In this document: one piece after another, positions 8,272-17,165 of the stretch
Layout: every line of letters starts with the position of its first letter
Numbering within the stretch: position 1 is the first letter of the stretch
Source of the DNA: Ochrobactrum sp. Q0168
GTDB lineage: Bacteria; Pseudomonadota; Alphaproteobacteria; Rhizobiales; Rhizobiaceae
Direction: 5' to 3'
Assembly: GCF_016427605.1 (NCBI RefSeq)
Contig: NZ_JAELXQ010000012.1
Location: 52,022 to 116,021 of the forward strand
DNA length: 64,000 nt
Program-made: the position numbers and the translations under genes
The notes under the pieces: generated by a model
Seen by the model: the letters and a program-made list of their open reading frames with translations, nothing else
The model's database searches: none
Told to the model about the DNA's origin: nothing

Positions 8272-9690
8272 ATGGGAAGGACGACGGAACCTGTTCAGAG
8301 GGCCAAACCGTCGCGAAATGGGATAGGTCACGATAGTTTGAAGTCTTTTGTCATTATCGGCGGCGGCGCGAGCGGCGTCATTCTTGCGGCGCAAGTGCTG
8401 GAGCGCTCGCGTCATGCGATGGTTCGCATTTTTGAGCGATCCGGCCAGATCGGCAGGGGAATCGCTTATTCCACGGAAAATCCCAGCCATCTCCTCAATG
8501 TTCGCGCCAGCAACATGAGCGCTTTTCCTGGCAAACCCGATCATTTCCTGAACTGGCTTCATGCCCGGCAAACGGTGGCGGGTGCGCAAATCGCCAATGA
8601 ATGGCAACCGCAGTCTTTCGCACCCCGCAAGCTTTACCGCGATTATCTGAACGATATCGTCGAAGAATACCGTGCAGGCGACACACCGAGATTGGTTGTC
8701 GACCCACGCGAGATTGTCGATGTCGTTCTCGAAGGCGGCAGGCCTGCTGTTGTCGCGGATTCAGGCGACGTTGTGTCGGCAGAAGCGATCATTGTCGCGA
8801 CCGGCAATGAAACGGCAATCGCCGTTTCTGGCGCGAATGTCGCTGAATACTGGTCCAGCAAAGGCTATTTCGACATTCCAGCGGACGCGCCGGTGGCGAT
8901 CTTCGGGACCGGACTGTCCATGGTCGACAGTGTGTTGTCGTTGCTCGATCGCGGGCATCGGGGGCAGATACACGCAATATCGCGGCGCGGACTGGTGCCC
9001 GCCCGTCACGCGCCTGCGGAGCCTTTCGAAGTCGACACAGATTCATTGTTTGTCGCTTCCGGTATTGTCAGTCTGCTGCGTCGCGTTCGCGCACTCATGC
9101 AGGAAGCCGAAAGCTCGGGTTCGAACTGGCGCGCCGTCATGGATGCACTGCGGCCCCACACCCAGCAGATATGGACACGGCTGCCGCTGGCGCAACGCGA
9201 AAGTTTTCTGCGTCATTTGCGGCCCTGGTGGGACACGCACCGCCATCGTATGGCGCCCGCTGTGGCTGATCGGATCGACGCGGCACGCGCTTCAGGACAG
9301 CTTGAAATTGCTGCCGGGCGGCTTCTTTCGGTGCAGGAAAATGAAACCGATATGACGATACGCTACCGCGAGCGCCACACGGGTTCATTCCACAAGCTGA
9401 GAATTGCGACAATCATCGATTGCCGCGGCGGAAACCCAAGGTTTTCAACGACACGCAATCCCGCCTTGCTCGGCCTGATGGAGCATGGGCTGGCAAAGCC
9501 CGATGCGCTTGATCTCGGTCTGGATGTCACCAAGGATTTCCAGCTGATCAATGCGCGGGGTGAACCGTCGGGCTCGTTCTTTGCGCTCGGTCCGGTCACG
9601 AAGGGCGTCTTCTGGGAATCGACCGCTGTTCCAGATATGCGCGTTCAGGCCGCCAAGCTGGTGGATATCTTATTTGAAGGAGAAACCTGA
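8272..9690 (+). CDS. FAD/NAD(P)-binding protein (COG4529 type)
   Basis: The 472-residue protein has an N-terminal Rossmann dinucleotide motif (FVIIGGGASGVILAAQVLE) and the family pattern GRGIAYSTENPSHLLNVRASNMSA, with a second nucleotide segment at PVAIFGTGLSMVDSVLSLL. These features place it with COG4529 FAD-dependent oxidoreductases. Start uncertain: ATG 8272 has a GGTGGGG site, but the Rossmann strand starts only at residue 25, so a TTG at 8338 is possible. The genes on either side give no functional link, and the reaction is unknown. Confidence 0.75.
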   Translation: MGRTTEPVQRAKPSRNGIGHDSLKSFVIIGGGASGVILAAQVLERSRHAMVRIFERSGQIGRGIAYSTENPSHLLNVRASNMSAFPGKPDHFLNWLHARQTVAGAQIANEWQPQSFAPRKLYRDYLNDIVEEYRAGDTPRLVVDPREIVDVVLEGGRPAVVADSGDVVSAEAIIVATGNETAIAVSGANVAEYWSSKGYFDIPADAPVAIFGTGLSMVDSVLSLLDRGHRGQIHAISRRGLVPARHAPAEPFEVDTDSLFVASGIVSLLRRVRALMQEAESSGSNWRAVMDALRPHTQQIWTRLPLAQRESFLRHLRPWWDTHRHRMAPAVADRIDAARASGQLEIAAGRLLSVQENETDMTIRYRERHTGSFHKLRIATIIDCRGGNPRFSTTRNPALLGLMEHGLAKPDALDLGLDVTKDFQLINARGEPSGSFFALGPVTKGVFWESTAVPDMRVQAAKLVDILFEGET

Positions 9691-10147
9691 TAAGAATCTT
9701 TCGGTCAGCGACGCCTTGTTCCTATCATTCGCCCTTATGATTTTCGCCGCAGGTTGCCCTTCAAGGTAAGGTTGCAGGGCTGAGCTTGCGGCAAACGAAA
9801 GAGATTCGCATCGCTTTCTGCGGTAAAAAAGTCAGAAAATTGCGATAAGCCTCTGATTTGTCGCATATAAACGATCAAAAGCTATTGCCAATATATTGTC
9901 GGGCCGGTCATAATAACGACATTGGAATATATGATTCCTCACAACATCTGACCGGAGCATTTCAGTTGCTGCTTGCCTGAGCTGCGCATGCGCTGGATCA
10001 GTTGATCCTATATTTCCTGCAAAGTGCCTGACGGTTTTGCGCCCGGAAATTAAGATAAAATGGAGCGCATCCCGGAAAGTGCGAACAGCTTTCGGACCGG
10101 AGGTGTGTGATTATAAAACGTAAGAGCGGATTGGAGGCCTTGGGCGC
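9691..10147. other. Intergenic region before the Mrp operon
   Basis: No credible gene is seen in these 457 bp. The first part may contain the end of the FAD-protein transcript, though I see no T-tailed hairpin. The central part is AT-rich and could hold the mrp promoter. Near 10060-10100 lies a degenerate copy of a Rhizobiales-type repeat (GAGCGCATCCCGGAAAGTG followed by CGAACAGCTTTCGGA). Confidence 0.5.
10057..10101 (+). repeat. Degenerate dispersed repeat upstream of mrpA
   Basis: The stretch contains GAGCGCATCCCGGAAAGTG and AACAGCTTTCGGACC, resembling the common alphaproteobacterial motif in which GAGCAT, AAAGTG, GAA and a GGTTTT-like block follow one another. It is related to, but more diverged than, the copies at 37341 and 53868. 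Confidence 0.45.
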
Positions 10148-13069
10148 ATGACGATGGACGGCAGAATGTTTTTCCTGCTTGTCCTTCTTCCTTTTATGGG
10201 CAGCGTCGTCCCGGGCCTGTTCAGAGGCGCCGACCGAAGCGGGTCCGCTTGGTTCACAGCAGCCATCGCTCTCGTCGCCTTCATTCTCACCGCCAGTCTT
10301 TATCCGATTGTCTCCGATGGGAAGGTCTTGCGCGGTACAGTTGAATGGCTGCCCGCCTACGGTCTCAATGTAACCTTGCGCATGGATGGCTTTGCCTGGC
10401 TGTTCGCCATGCTGATCACCGGCATCGGTCTTCTGGTCGTGATCTATGCGCGCTATTACATGTCGCCGGACGATCCGGTTCCGCGCTTCTTCTCGTTCCT
10501 GCTGGCTTTCATGGGGTCAATGCTCGGCATCGTTCTGTCTGGCAACATCATCCTGCTTGCCGTGTTCTGGGAACTGACGAGTATCTTTTCGTTCCTGCTC
10601 ATCGGGTACTGGTATCACAATGCCAGTGCGCGCGATGGCGCGCGTATGGCGCTGACAGTCACGGGGATTGGCGGCTTCTGCCTGCTCGCCGGCATGCTGC
10701 TTTTGGGCCATATCGTCGGCAGTTACGATCTCGACGTAGTGCTGGCAGCGGGCAACGAGGTTCGCACCCATCCGCTTTATACCGTCGCACTTGTCTTGAT
10801 TCTGCTCGCCGCTTTCACCAAAAGCGCCCAGTTTCCGTTTCATTTCTGGCTGCCGAATGCGATGGCCGCACCGACGCCTGTTTCGGCCTATCTCCATTCG
10901 GCCACCATGGTGAAAGCTGGTGTGTTTCTGCTCGCCCGCCTGTGGCCGGTACTGGCTGGAACCGAAGAATGGTTTTGGATATTGGGTTCTGCGGGGCTCA
11001 TCACGCTGTTGCTGGCAAGTTTTTTTGCCGTTTTTCAGCAGGATTTGAAAGGTCTGCTCGCCTATTCGACGATCAGCAATCTGGGCCTGATTACTGCGCT
11101 GTTGAGTCTTGGAAGTCCGCTTGCCGCAGTGGCTGCGATCTTCCACATGGTCAACCACGCTATCTTCAAGGCGTCGCTTTTCATGGCGGCAGGCATCATC
11201 GACCATGAAACGGGCACGCGCGATATGCGCCGCCTGAGCGGATTGTTCCGATTAATGCCCTATACGGCGACACTTGCCATGGTGGCGAGTGCTGCCATGG
11301 CTGGCGTTCCGTTGTTGAATGGCTTCATTTCCAAGGAAATGTTCTTTGCCGAGGCGGTCGAAACGCATCTGGCATCCTGGCTCGACACGATTACGCCATA
11401 CGTGGCGACGCTCGCCAGCATCTTCACGGTGGCCTATTCGATCCGCTTTATATACTCCACTTTCTTCGGCCCGCCGCCGCATGATCTGCCGCGTGAACCG
11501 CATGAGCCGCCGCACTGGATGCGTCGTCCTATCGAGCTTCTTGTAATGCTCTGCCTTTTGATCGGCATCGTTCCTAGCTTGTCCATCGGCCCATTCCTGC
11601 ATTCGGCGGTGCGCTCGGTGCTTGGTGATGCAACGCCGGAATACAGCCTTTCCGTCTGGCATGGTTTCAATCTGCCGCTGATGATGAGTATCGCTGCAAT
11701 GATCGGCGGCGTGCTTCTGCACTGGTGTCTAAAAAACTATCTGGCAACCAGCGAGGACGGACCACCGCTATTCCGTCATCTGCAAGGCCAGCGCATTTTC
11801 GAACGCGTACTGGTGACACTATCGTGGAACTGGGCGCGCAAGGCTGAAAATTTCCTCAGCACACGCCGCCTGCAGCCGCAGCTGCGCATCATTGTTGCCA
11901 TAGCCGTTGTGGTCGCTGGCTGGCCGTTGATCGAGGGGAGCTTGCGTTCCGGCACTTTGGGCGCGCAGCCGGTCGATCCGATTTTTGCGGGCCTTTGGCT
12001 GCTCGGCTGCGCATGCGCTGTCGGTGCAGCCTATCAGGCCAAGTATCACCGTCTGGCTGCTCTGATCCTGCTCGGCGGGGCAGGGCTTATCACCTGCATC
12101 ACCTTCGTCTGGCTGTCAGCGCCTGATCTCGCGGTGACCCAGCTTCTGGTGGAAATCGTCACGACGGTTCTGTTGTTGCTCGGTCTGCGCTGGCTGCCGA
12201 AGCGCTGGGAAGACCCCGATCCAGTTCCGGTGAAGATCGGACCGCGCATCCGCCGTTATCGCGATCTTGTGCTGGCTATTGCCAGCGGCGTCGGTGTTTC
12301 GATCATTGCCTATGCGATGATGACGCGCCCGTCGCCTAACAGCATCGGCGATTATTTCCTGCAAAATGCCTATTCGGGCGGCGGCGGCAAGAATGTCGTG
12401 AATGTCATTCTGGTTGATTTCCGCGCCTTCGATACATTCGGTGAAATTGCCGTTCTCGGCATTGTCGGACTGACCGTCTTCGCGCTGCTGCGTCGTTTCC
12501 GTCCGGCACCGGATTCCACCGGCTCGACCGCCCAGCAGAAGATTCAGGACGCCTATGACGAAGCCATGCCGGATCGCAAGGCGGGCGAAACGCTGAACGA
12601 TTATCTGGCTGTGCCGTCGGTCATCATGCAATGGCTGTTCCCGGTCATCATCGTTCTGGCCGTGCACCTGTTCCTGCGCGGGCACGATCTGCCGGGGGGC
12701 GGGTTTGCGGCTGGCGTTGCGCTGGCGATTGCCTTCATCCTGCAATATCTGGCTGCCGGAACCCGCTGGGTTGAAGACAGGCTGCGCATTCTGCCGCTGC
12801 GGTGGATCGGCATCGGCTTGCTGAGCGCTGCGGCAACCGGCTCCGGCGCGTGGCTCTTCGGCTATCCATTCCTGACGACATTCTTCCAATATGTGGAGAT
12901 ACCGCATGTCGGAAAAATGCCAATGGCGAGCGCCTTGCTGTTTGATTTCGGTGTTTTCACGCTCGTCGTGGGTGCAACCGTCATCGTTTTGATCGCGCTG
13001 GCGCACCAATCGATCCGTAAACATCGCGTCGAAAAACTCGCCGCGGCGACTGCGAAGGAGGAGAACTGA
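10148..13069 (+). CDS. mrpA: Mrp-type cation/proton antiporter subunit A (with fused MrpB domain)
   Basis: The 973-residue polytopic protein is the large antiporter subunit, homologous to NuoL of complex I. The conserved helix HFWLPNAMAAPTPVSAYLHS and the sequence KGLLAYSTISNLGLI mark the proton-translocating core in the first 500 residues. The C-terminal 130 residues (FPVIIVLAVHLFLRGHDLPGGG) correspond to MrpB, so this is the fused A/B form also called PhaAB in rhizobia. GGAGG precedes the ATG. It leads a six-gene operon with overlapping ends and works with subunits C-G in the inner membrane in sodium, potassium and alkali tolerance. Confidence 0.95.
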   Translation: MTMDGRMFFLLVLLPFMGSVVPGLFRGADRSGSAWFTAAIALVAFILTASLYPIVSDGKVLRGTVEWLPAYGLNVTLRMDGFAWLFAMLITGIGLLVVIYARYYMSPDDPVPRFFSFLLAFMGSMLGIVLSGNIILLAVFWELTSIFSFLLIGYWYHNASARDGARMALTVTGIGGFCLLAGMLLLGHIVGSYDLDVVLAAGNEVRTHPLYTVALVLILLAAFTKSAQFPFHFWLPNAMAAPTPVSAYLHSATMVKAGVFLLARLWPVLAGTEEWFWILGSAGLITLLLASFFAVFQQDLKGLLAYSTISNLGLITALLSLGSPLAAVAAIFHMVNHAIFKASLFMAAGIIDHETGTRDMRRLSGLFRLMPYTATLAMVASAAMAGVPLLNGFISKEMFFAEAVETHLASWLDTITPYVATLASIFTVAYSIRFIYSTFFGPPPHDLPREPHEPPHWMRRPIELLVMLCLLIGIVPSLSIGPFLHSAVRSVLGDATPEYSLSVWHGFNLPLMMSIAAMIGGVLLHWCLKNYLATSEDGPPLFRHLQGQRIFERVLVTLSWNWARKAENFLSTRRLQPQLRIIVAIAVVVAGWPLIEGSLRSGTLGAQPVDPIFAGLWLLGCACAVGAAYQAKYHRLAALILLGGAGLITCITFVWLSAPDLAVTQLLVEIVTTVLLLLGLRWLPKRWEDPDPVPVKIGPRIRRYRDLVLAIASGVGVSIIAYAMMTRPSPNSIGDYFLQNAYSGGGGKNVVNVILVDFRAFDTFGEIAVLGIVGLTVFALLRRFRPAPDSTGSTAQQKIQDAYDEAMPDRKAGETLNDYLAVPSVIMQWLFPVIIVLAVHLFLRGHDLPGGGFAAGVALAIAFILQYLAAGTRWVEDRLRILPLRWIGIGLLSAAATGSGAWLFGYPFLTTFFQYVEIPHVGKMPMASALLFDFGVFTLVVGATVIVLIALAHQSIRKHRVEKLAAATAKEEN

Positions 13070-13407
13070 TGGAGCTGGTTCTTGCTCTCGCAATCGGGGT
13101 GCTGATGGCGTCCGGCGTCTGGCTGGTGCTGCGCCCGCGCACGTTTCAGGTGGCAATCGGCCTGTCGCTGATTTCCTACGCGGTCAATCTGTTCATCTTC
13201 TCGATGGGGCGGCTGCGCTCCAACGCTGCGCCGGTGCTGGACTCCGGTCTGGACGTGCAGGCCGCCCAATATACCGATCCGGTGCCGCAGGCGCTCGTGC
13301 TGACGGCAATCGTTATCGGCTTCGCCATGACGGCGCTCTTCCTTGTCGTGCTGCTCGCCTCGCGCGGTCTGACACGCACCGACCATGTCGACGGCAAAGA
13401 GAACTGA
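13069..13407 (+). CDS. mrpC: Mrp antiporter subunit C
   Basis: The 112-residue protein is a NuoK homologue with three transmembrane helices. The segment GVWLVLRPRTFQVAIGLSLISYAVNLFIF is typical of MrpC, as is DPVPQALVLTAIVIGFAMTA. Its ATG overlaps the mrpA stop by one base (TGATG arrangement), so translation is coupled. Length matches the family. Confidence 0.95.
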   Translation: MELVLALAIGVLMASGVWLVLRPRTFQVAIGLSLISYAVNLFIFSMGRLRSNAAPVLDSGLDVQAAQYTDPVPQALVLTAIVIGFAMTALFLVVLLASRGLTRTDHVDGKEN

Positions 13408-13408
13408 G

Positions 13409-15061
13409 ATGGATTGGAAATCACACCTCATCGTTGCTCCCATCGTTCTGCCGCTGGTGACGGCTGCGGTTTTGCTGTTAATCGACGAGCGCAACCGCAA
13501 GCTGAAGATGGCGATCAACTCGCTTTCGACGCTCGGTCTCATCGGCATTGCGTGCGTGCTTGTCGGCATGGCCAGCGAAAAGGCGCCAGAAGCCATCGTC
13601 TATCTGATCGGCAATTGGCCTGCACCGTTTGGCATCGTGCTGGTGCTCGACCGGTTGGCGGCGATGATGCTGTTGCTGGCGAGCCTCCTCGGCATGGCCG
13701 CGCTGAGCTTCGCGCTGGCGCATTGGCACAAGGCAAGCCCGCATTTCCACACGATCTTCCAGCTTTTGCTGATGGGGCTGAATGGCGCGTTCCTCACGGG
13801 CGACCTATTCAACCTGTTCGTCTTCTTCGAGGTCATGCTGGCCGCTTCCTATGGTCTGGCGCTGCATGGTTCCGGTCCGGCGCGCGTCAAGGCGGGCCTC
13901 CATTATATCGCGGTCAATCTGGTAGCATCGTCGCTGTTCCTGATCGGAGTGAGCCTCATCTACGGTGTCACCGGCACGCTCAACATGGCGGACCTCGCGC
14001 AGCGGATTACGCAGGTTGCGCCTGAAGACCGGATGCTGCTGGAAGCGGGAGCTGCGGTACTGGGCGTCGCCTTCCTGATCAAGGCGGGCATGTGGCCGCT
14101 CAATTTCTGGCTAGCGCCGACCTATACGGCAGCGGCAGCGCCGATTGCCGCGATCTTCGCGATCATGAGCAAGGTCGGCATTTATGTGCTGTTGCGCCTG
14201 TCGCCGCTGATGTTCGGCATCAATGCTGGCTCGTCCTATGGTTTCGGCAATGACTGGCTCTATTTCGGCGGCATGGTCACGCTTGCCTTCGGCCTGATCG
14301 GCGTGGTCGCGTCGCAGGCCATGGGCAGGCTTGCGAGTTACAGTATTCTCGTTTCCTCCGGAACGCTCTTGGCCGCCATTGGCAGCGGCAATACAGCAAT
14401 GGCCGGTGCAGCACTGTTCTACATGGTCAGTTCCACGCTGACGATTGCCGCATTCTTCCTGCTGATTGAGCTTGTCGAACGCGGACAGGACGCTGCCGCC
14501 AACGTTCTTGCGGTGACGATGGAAGCCTATGGCGACGATGAGGAGGAAGAAGAAGAGGAAGAGGTCGGTGCAGTCTTGCCCGCGACCCTTGCCATCCTCG
14601 GTACATTCTTCGCGATATGCGCCATTTTGCTGATCGGCCTACCACCATTTTCGGGTTTCATCGCCAAGTTCCTGATCCTTGCAGCTGTCTTCAACGGCGA
14701 CGGGGCGGCGCCGCAACTGGCCATGCCGGTCAGTCCGGCAAGCTGGGCGCTGATTGCGCTGATCCTGCTCTCAGGTCTTTCGGCGCTCATCGCCATGACG
14801 CGTACCGGCATCCGCACCTTTTGGGCGTCCCTCGAAGGTAATGTTCCGCGCGTTCTGGTGCGCGAAGTGGTGCCGATTGCGGGGCTTCTGGCGCTCTGCC
14901 TTGCGCTGACAATCGCAGCCGGTCCCGCCATGCGTTACATGGACGAAACGGCACGCTCGCTGCATCATCCGTCCGATTATATCAACAGTGTCCTGAAAGC
15001 GCCCAAGATCGAATATGGGCCCTCCAAGGCAACAGGCGCGCAGGCGGCGGAGGTAGAATGA
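13409..15061 (+). CDS. mrpD: Mrp antiporter subunit D
   Basis: The 550-residue protein is the second large antiporter-like subunit (NuoM/NuoN homologue). KAGMWPLNFWLAPTYTAAAAP is the conserved helix pair that carries the essential lysine, and SGFIAKFLILAAVF is the distal lysine helix. The ATG at 13409 directly follows the mrpC stop and has AGAGAACTGAG ahead, so it is preferred to the ATG at 13385. An unusual run of eight glutamates preceded by two aspartates (about residue 376) forms an acidic loop between two membrane segments; this may be lineage-specific. Confidence 0.94.
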   Translation: MDWKSHLIVAPIVLPLVTAAVLLLIDERNRKLKMAINSLSTLGLIGIACVLVGMASEKAPEAIVYLIGNWPAPFGIVLVLDRLAAMMLLLASLLGMAALSFALAHWHKASPHFHTIFQLLLMGLNGAFLTGDLFNLFVFFEVMLAASYGLALHGSGPARVKAGLHYIAVNLVASSLFLIGVSLIYGVTGTLNMADLAQRITQVAPEDRMLLEAGAAVLGVAFLIKAGMWPLNFWLAPTYTAAAAPIAAIFAIMSKVGIYVLLRLSPLMFGINAGSSYGFGNDWLYFGGMVTLAFGLIGVVASQAMGRLASYSILVSSGTLLAAIGSGNTAMAGAALFYMVSSTLTIAAFFLLIELVERGQDAAANVLAVTMEAYGDDEEEEEEEEVGAVLPATLAILGTFFAICAILLIGLPPFSGFIAKFLILAAVFNGDGAAPQLAMPVSPASWALIALILLSGLSALIAMTRTGIRTFWASLEGNVPRVLVREVVPIAGLLALCLALTIAAGPAMRYMDETARSLHHPSDYINSVLKAPKIEYGPSKATGAQAAEVE

Positions 15062-15570
15062 GAAAAATCCTGCCCTATCCGCTGCTGTTCGCGTCACTGC
15101 TTTTGTTCTGGCTGCTGTTGAACGGATTTACTCGCGCTCAGCTGATCCTTGGTGCGGTCATTGCGCTGTTTGCTTGCCAGATCATGACGGCGCTGCAGCC
15201 GCAGAAAAATCATCTGCGCTCGATCCCGACTATGCTCCGGCTTTTCGCCACGTTCAGCCTCGATATTCTGCAATCGAACATCACTGTGGCGCGCATTATT
15301 CTGTCTGGAAGAAAGCGTCGCCCCGGTTTCGTGGTTATCCCGCTGGAGCTCGAAAATCGCACGGCGCTGGCGGTACTCGCCTGCGTGGTGACGGCGACAC
15401 CCGGCACAGCCTGGGTGGATCATCACAGCGCGCGCCGCGAACTGACCATTCATGTGCTCGACCTTGAAGAAGCACAAGTCTGGCGCGATCTGATTAAACA
15501 GAAATATGAGAAGCCGCTGATTGCGATTTTCGGGGCAGCAGACGTTGTCGAGAAGGAGAAATCCGCATGA
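15058..15570 (+). CDS. mrpE: Mrp antiporter subunit E
   Basis: The 170-residue membrane protein begins with two hydrophobic helices, followed by FSLDILQSNITVARIILSG and ENRTALAVLACVVTATPGTAW, both hallmark MrpE stretches. The soluble C-terminal part ends in YEKPLIAIFGAADV. Its ATG overlaps the mrpD stop (ATGA), consistent with one polycistronic message. MrpE has no homologue in complex I and is needed for assembly or activity of the antiporter. Confidence 0.93.
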   Translation: MRKILPYPLLFASLLLFWLLLNGFTRAQLILGAVIALFACQIMTALQPQKNHLRSIPTMLRLFATFSLDILQSNITVARIILSGRKRRPGFVVIPLELENRTALAVLACVVTATPGTAWVDHHSARRELTIHVLDLEEAQVWRDLIKQKYEKPLIAIFGAADVVEKEKSA

Positions 15571-15848
15571 GTGCCGTTATCATCTTCTGGTCTCTGCTCG
15601 CAGCACAATTGATGCTGATCGCGGCCATGGGCTGCGCGGTTTATCGCTTGCTGGTCGGCCCTCGGGCACAGGACCGTGTGCTCGCCACCGACGCCCTTTA
15701 TCTAAACGCCTTGCTGCTGTTGATCACCTTCGGCATTCGCACTGGCAGCGATATCTATTTCGAGGCTGCGCTGATCATCGCGTTGCTTGGTTTCGTCGCT
15801 ACTGTCGCGCTCGCCAAATTCCTGATGCGCGGGGAGGTGATCGAATGA
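15567..15848 (+). CDS. mrpF: Mrp antiporter subunit F
   Basis: The 93-residue protein has three predicted helices and the family core YRLLVGPRAQDRVLATDALYLNA, which marks MrpF/PhaF. The ATG overlaps the mrpE stop by four bases. It is a small integral subunit of the same inner-membrane complex. Confidence 0.93.
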   Translation: MSAVIIFWSLLAAQLMLIAAMGCAVYRLLVGPRAQDRVLATDALYLNALLLLITFGIRTGSDIYFEAALIIALLGFVATVALAKFLMRGEVIE

Positions 15849-16198
15849 TTCATGCAGCCGAAATTCCGCTTTGGGCCGCCATCCTCATTTCGTTTTTTCT
15901 CGTCGCCGGTGCTTTCCTGACGCTCGTCGGATGCATTGGCCTTGTGCGTTTCAAGACCTTCTACGAACGCATTCACGCGCCGACCATCGGCACGTCTTTT
16001 GGGGCTGGCGGAATCTTGATCGCATCGATCATGTTTTTCTCCATCTTGCAATCGAAGCCGATTCTGCATGAAGTATTGATTACCGTCTTTGTGGTCATCA
16101 CAACGCCGGTGACGCTCATGCTGCTCAGCCGCGCCGTGATCCATCGCGACACGACGCAGGACAGCAGGGAGCTGCCTTCATCTTCCGACCCCGATTGA
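15845..16198 (+). CDS. mrpG: Mrp antiporter subunit G
   Basis: The 117-residue protein starts at an ATG that overlaps the mrpF stop (ATGA). The conserved block GCIGLVRFKTFYERIHAPTI is the MrpG/PhaG signature, and three hydrophobic helices are apparent before a short polar tail. It is the last gene of the antiporter operon; no clear terminator follows before the next gene 382 bp away. Confidence 0.92.
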   Translation: MIHAAEIPLWAAILISFFLVAGAFLTLVGCIGLVRFKTFYERIHAPTIGTSFGAGGILIASIMFFSILQSKPILHEVLITVFVVITTPVTLMLLSRAVIHRDTTQDSRELPSSSDPD

Positions 16199-16580
16199 GG
16201 CCGGCAGACATCATGCTTGAGGGTGCGGAAGGGGCGTTTTCGGCTTTTCCGCAGTGCAGAACGGGGAAAATCAGCGGCTTCTTCCGGTAAGGGCCGCCAT
16301 CGTTTTTCGGACGAACGGACTGAGCTTTTTCGGGTTCGCTTAAAGACTCATATCCTCTTGTTCGGTCTCGATATTCGCTCTTTCCCGAATCTGAAGCGTA
16401 TTGCCTGCGGCCAGTTAGGTCCGGAAGGAGCGGCCAATGGCATTTGGAGGAGTGCTGGCGGCTGCGGCCAATTGTCCAGATGCGGCGCATCGATGGTCAG
16501 GCGGATTGAAGGTTTTCATCATTTAGATTATCTGGATTTCAGTAATTTCTGAAAGTTCAGAAAATACGGGAGAGAGAATT
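16199..16580. other. Intergenic region between mrpG and the cyd regulator
   Basis: These 382 bp hold no credible gene. The last 50 bp are AT-rich and contain two overlapping palindromes (annotated separately) just before the regulator start, which suggests the promoter and operator of the following operon. Confidence 0.55.
16537..16563. promoter_or_regulatory. Two overlapping palindromes, candidate operator for the GbsR/MarR-like regulator
   Basis: TTTCAGTAATTTCTGAAA (16537-16554) is a perfect 6-bp inverted repeat with a 6-bp spacer. TTTCTGAAAGTTCAGAAA (16546-16563) is a perfect 8-bp inverted repeat with a 2-bp spacer. They share nine bases and end 17 bp before the regulator's TTG start. MarR-family proteins typically bind such AT-rich dyads and often control their own operon, so autoregulation is the likely use. 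Confidence 0.6.
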
Positions 16581-17165
16581 TTGGAATTGTCGCCAATCGT
16601 TCAGTCGTTCGTGCTCCACTTTGGAGAGATGGGCAGCCGTTGGGGCATCAACCGCACAGTGGGGCAGATTTACGCGCTGCTTTATCTGTCGCCTCAGCCG
16701 ATGTGCGCCGACGAGATCGTTGACGCGCTTGGTGTGTCACGCTCGAATGTCTCCATGGGCATACGCGAACTGCAGGGCTGGAACCTTGTGCTTCTGAAGC
16801 ACATTCCCGGCGACCGTCGCGATTTCTTCACGACGCCGGATGATGTCTGGCAAATTCTGCGCACGCTTGCCGAAGAGCGCAAGAAGCGCGAGATCGATCC
16901 GACCCTGTCCGTTTTGCGCGAAGTGCTGATGGAAGCCCCGCAGGACGACGGCGATCGTTATGCGCAAGAGCGCATGAAAGACATGTACAGCCTGATCGAG
17001 CGTCTGACCAACTGGTACGACGACGTCAAGAAACTCGATACTGACCGTCTGACAAGCCTGCTGGCGCTTGGCGCCAAGGTGACCCGCTTCCTCGAAACCA
17101 CTGACAGGATCGTGGCTTTGGGACGCGGGCGAACATCGGCCAAGAAGGAGCCTAAGCGAGATTGA
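16581..17165 (+). CDS. GbsR/MarR-like transcriptional regulator preceding the cyd operon
   Basis: The 194-residue protein has a winged helix-turn-helix (ADEIVDALGVSRSNVSMGIREL) at about residues 45-66, followed by a wing (HIPGDRRDFF) and a long helical dimerisation tail. This arrangement fits the GbsR subgroup of MarR regulators. The TTG start has GGGAGAGAG ahead. Its stop overlaps the start of cydD, so it is probably the first gene of the bd-oxidase operon and may sense a respiratory or redox cue. The ligand cannot be read from sequence; no cysteine or metal cluster stands out. Confidence 0.85.
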   Translation: MELSPIVQSFVLHFGEMGSRWGINRTVGQIYALLYLSPQPMCADEIVDALGVSRSNVSMGIRELQGWNLVLLKHIPGDRRDFFTTPDDVWQILRTLAEERKKREIDPTLSVLREVLMEAPQDDGDRYAQERMKDMYSLIERLTNWYDDVKKLDTDRLTSLLALGAKVTRFLETTDRIVALGRGRTSAKKEPKRD

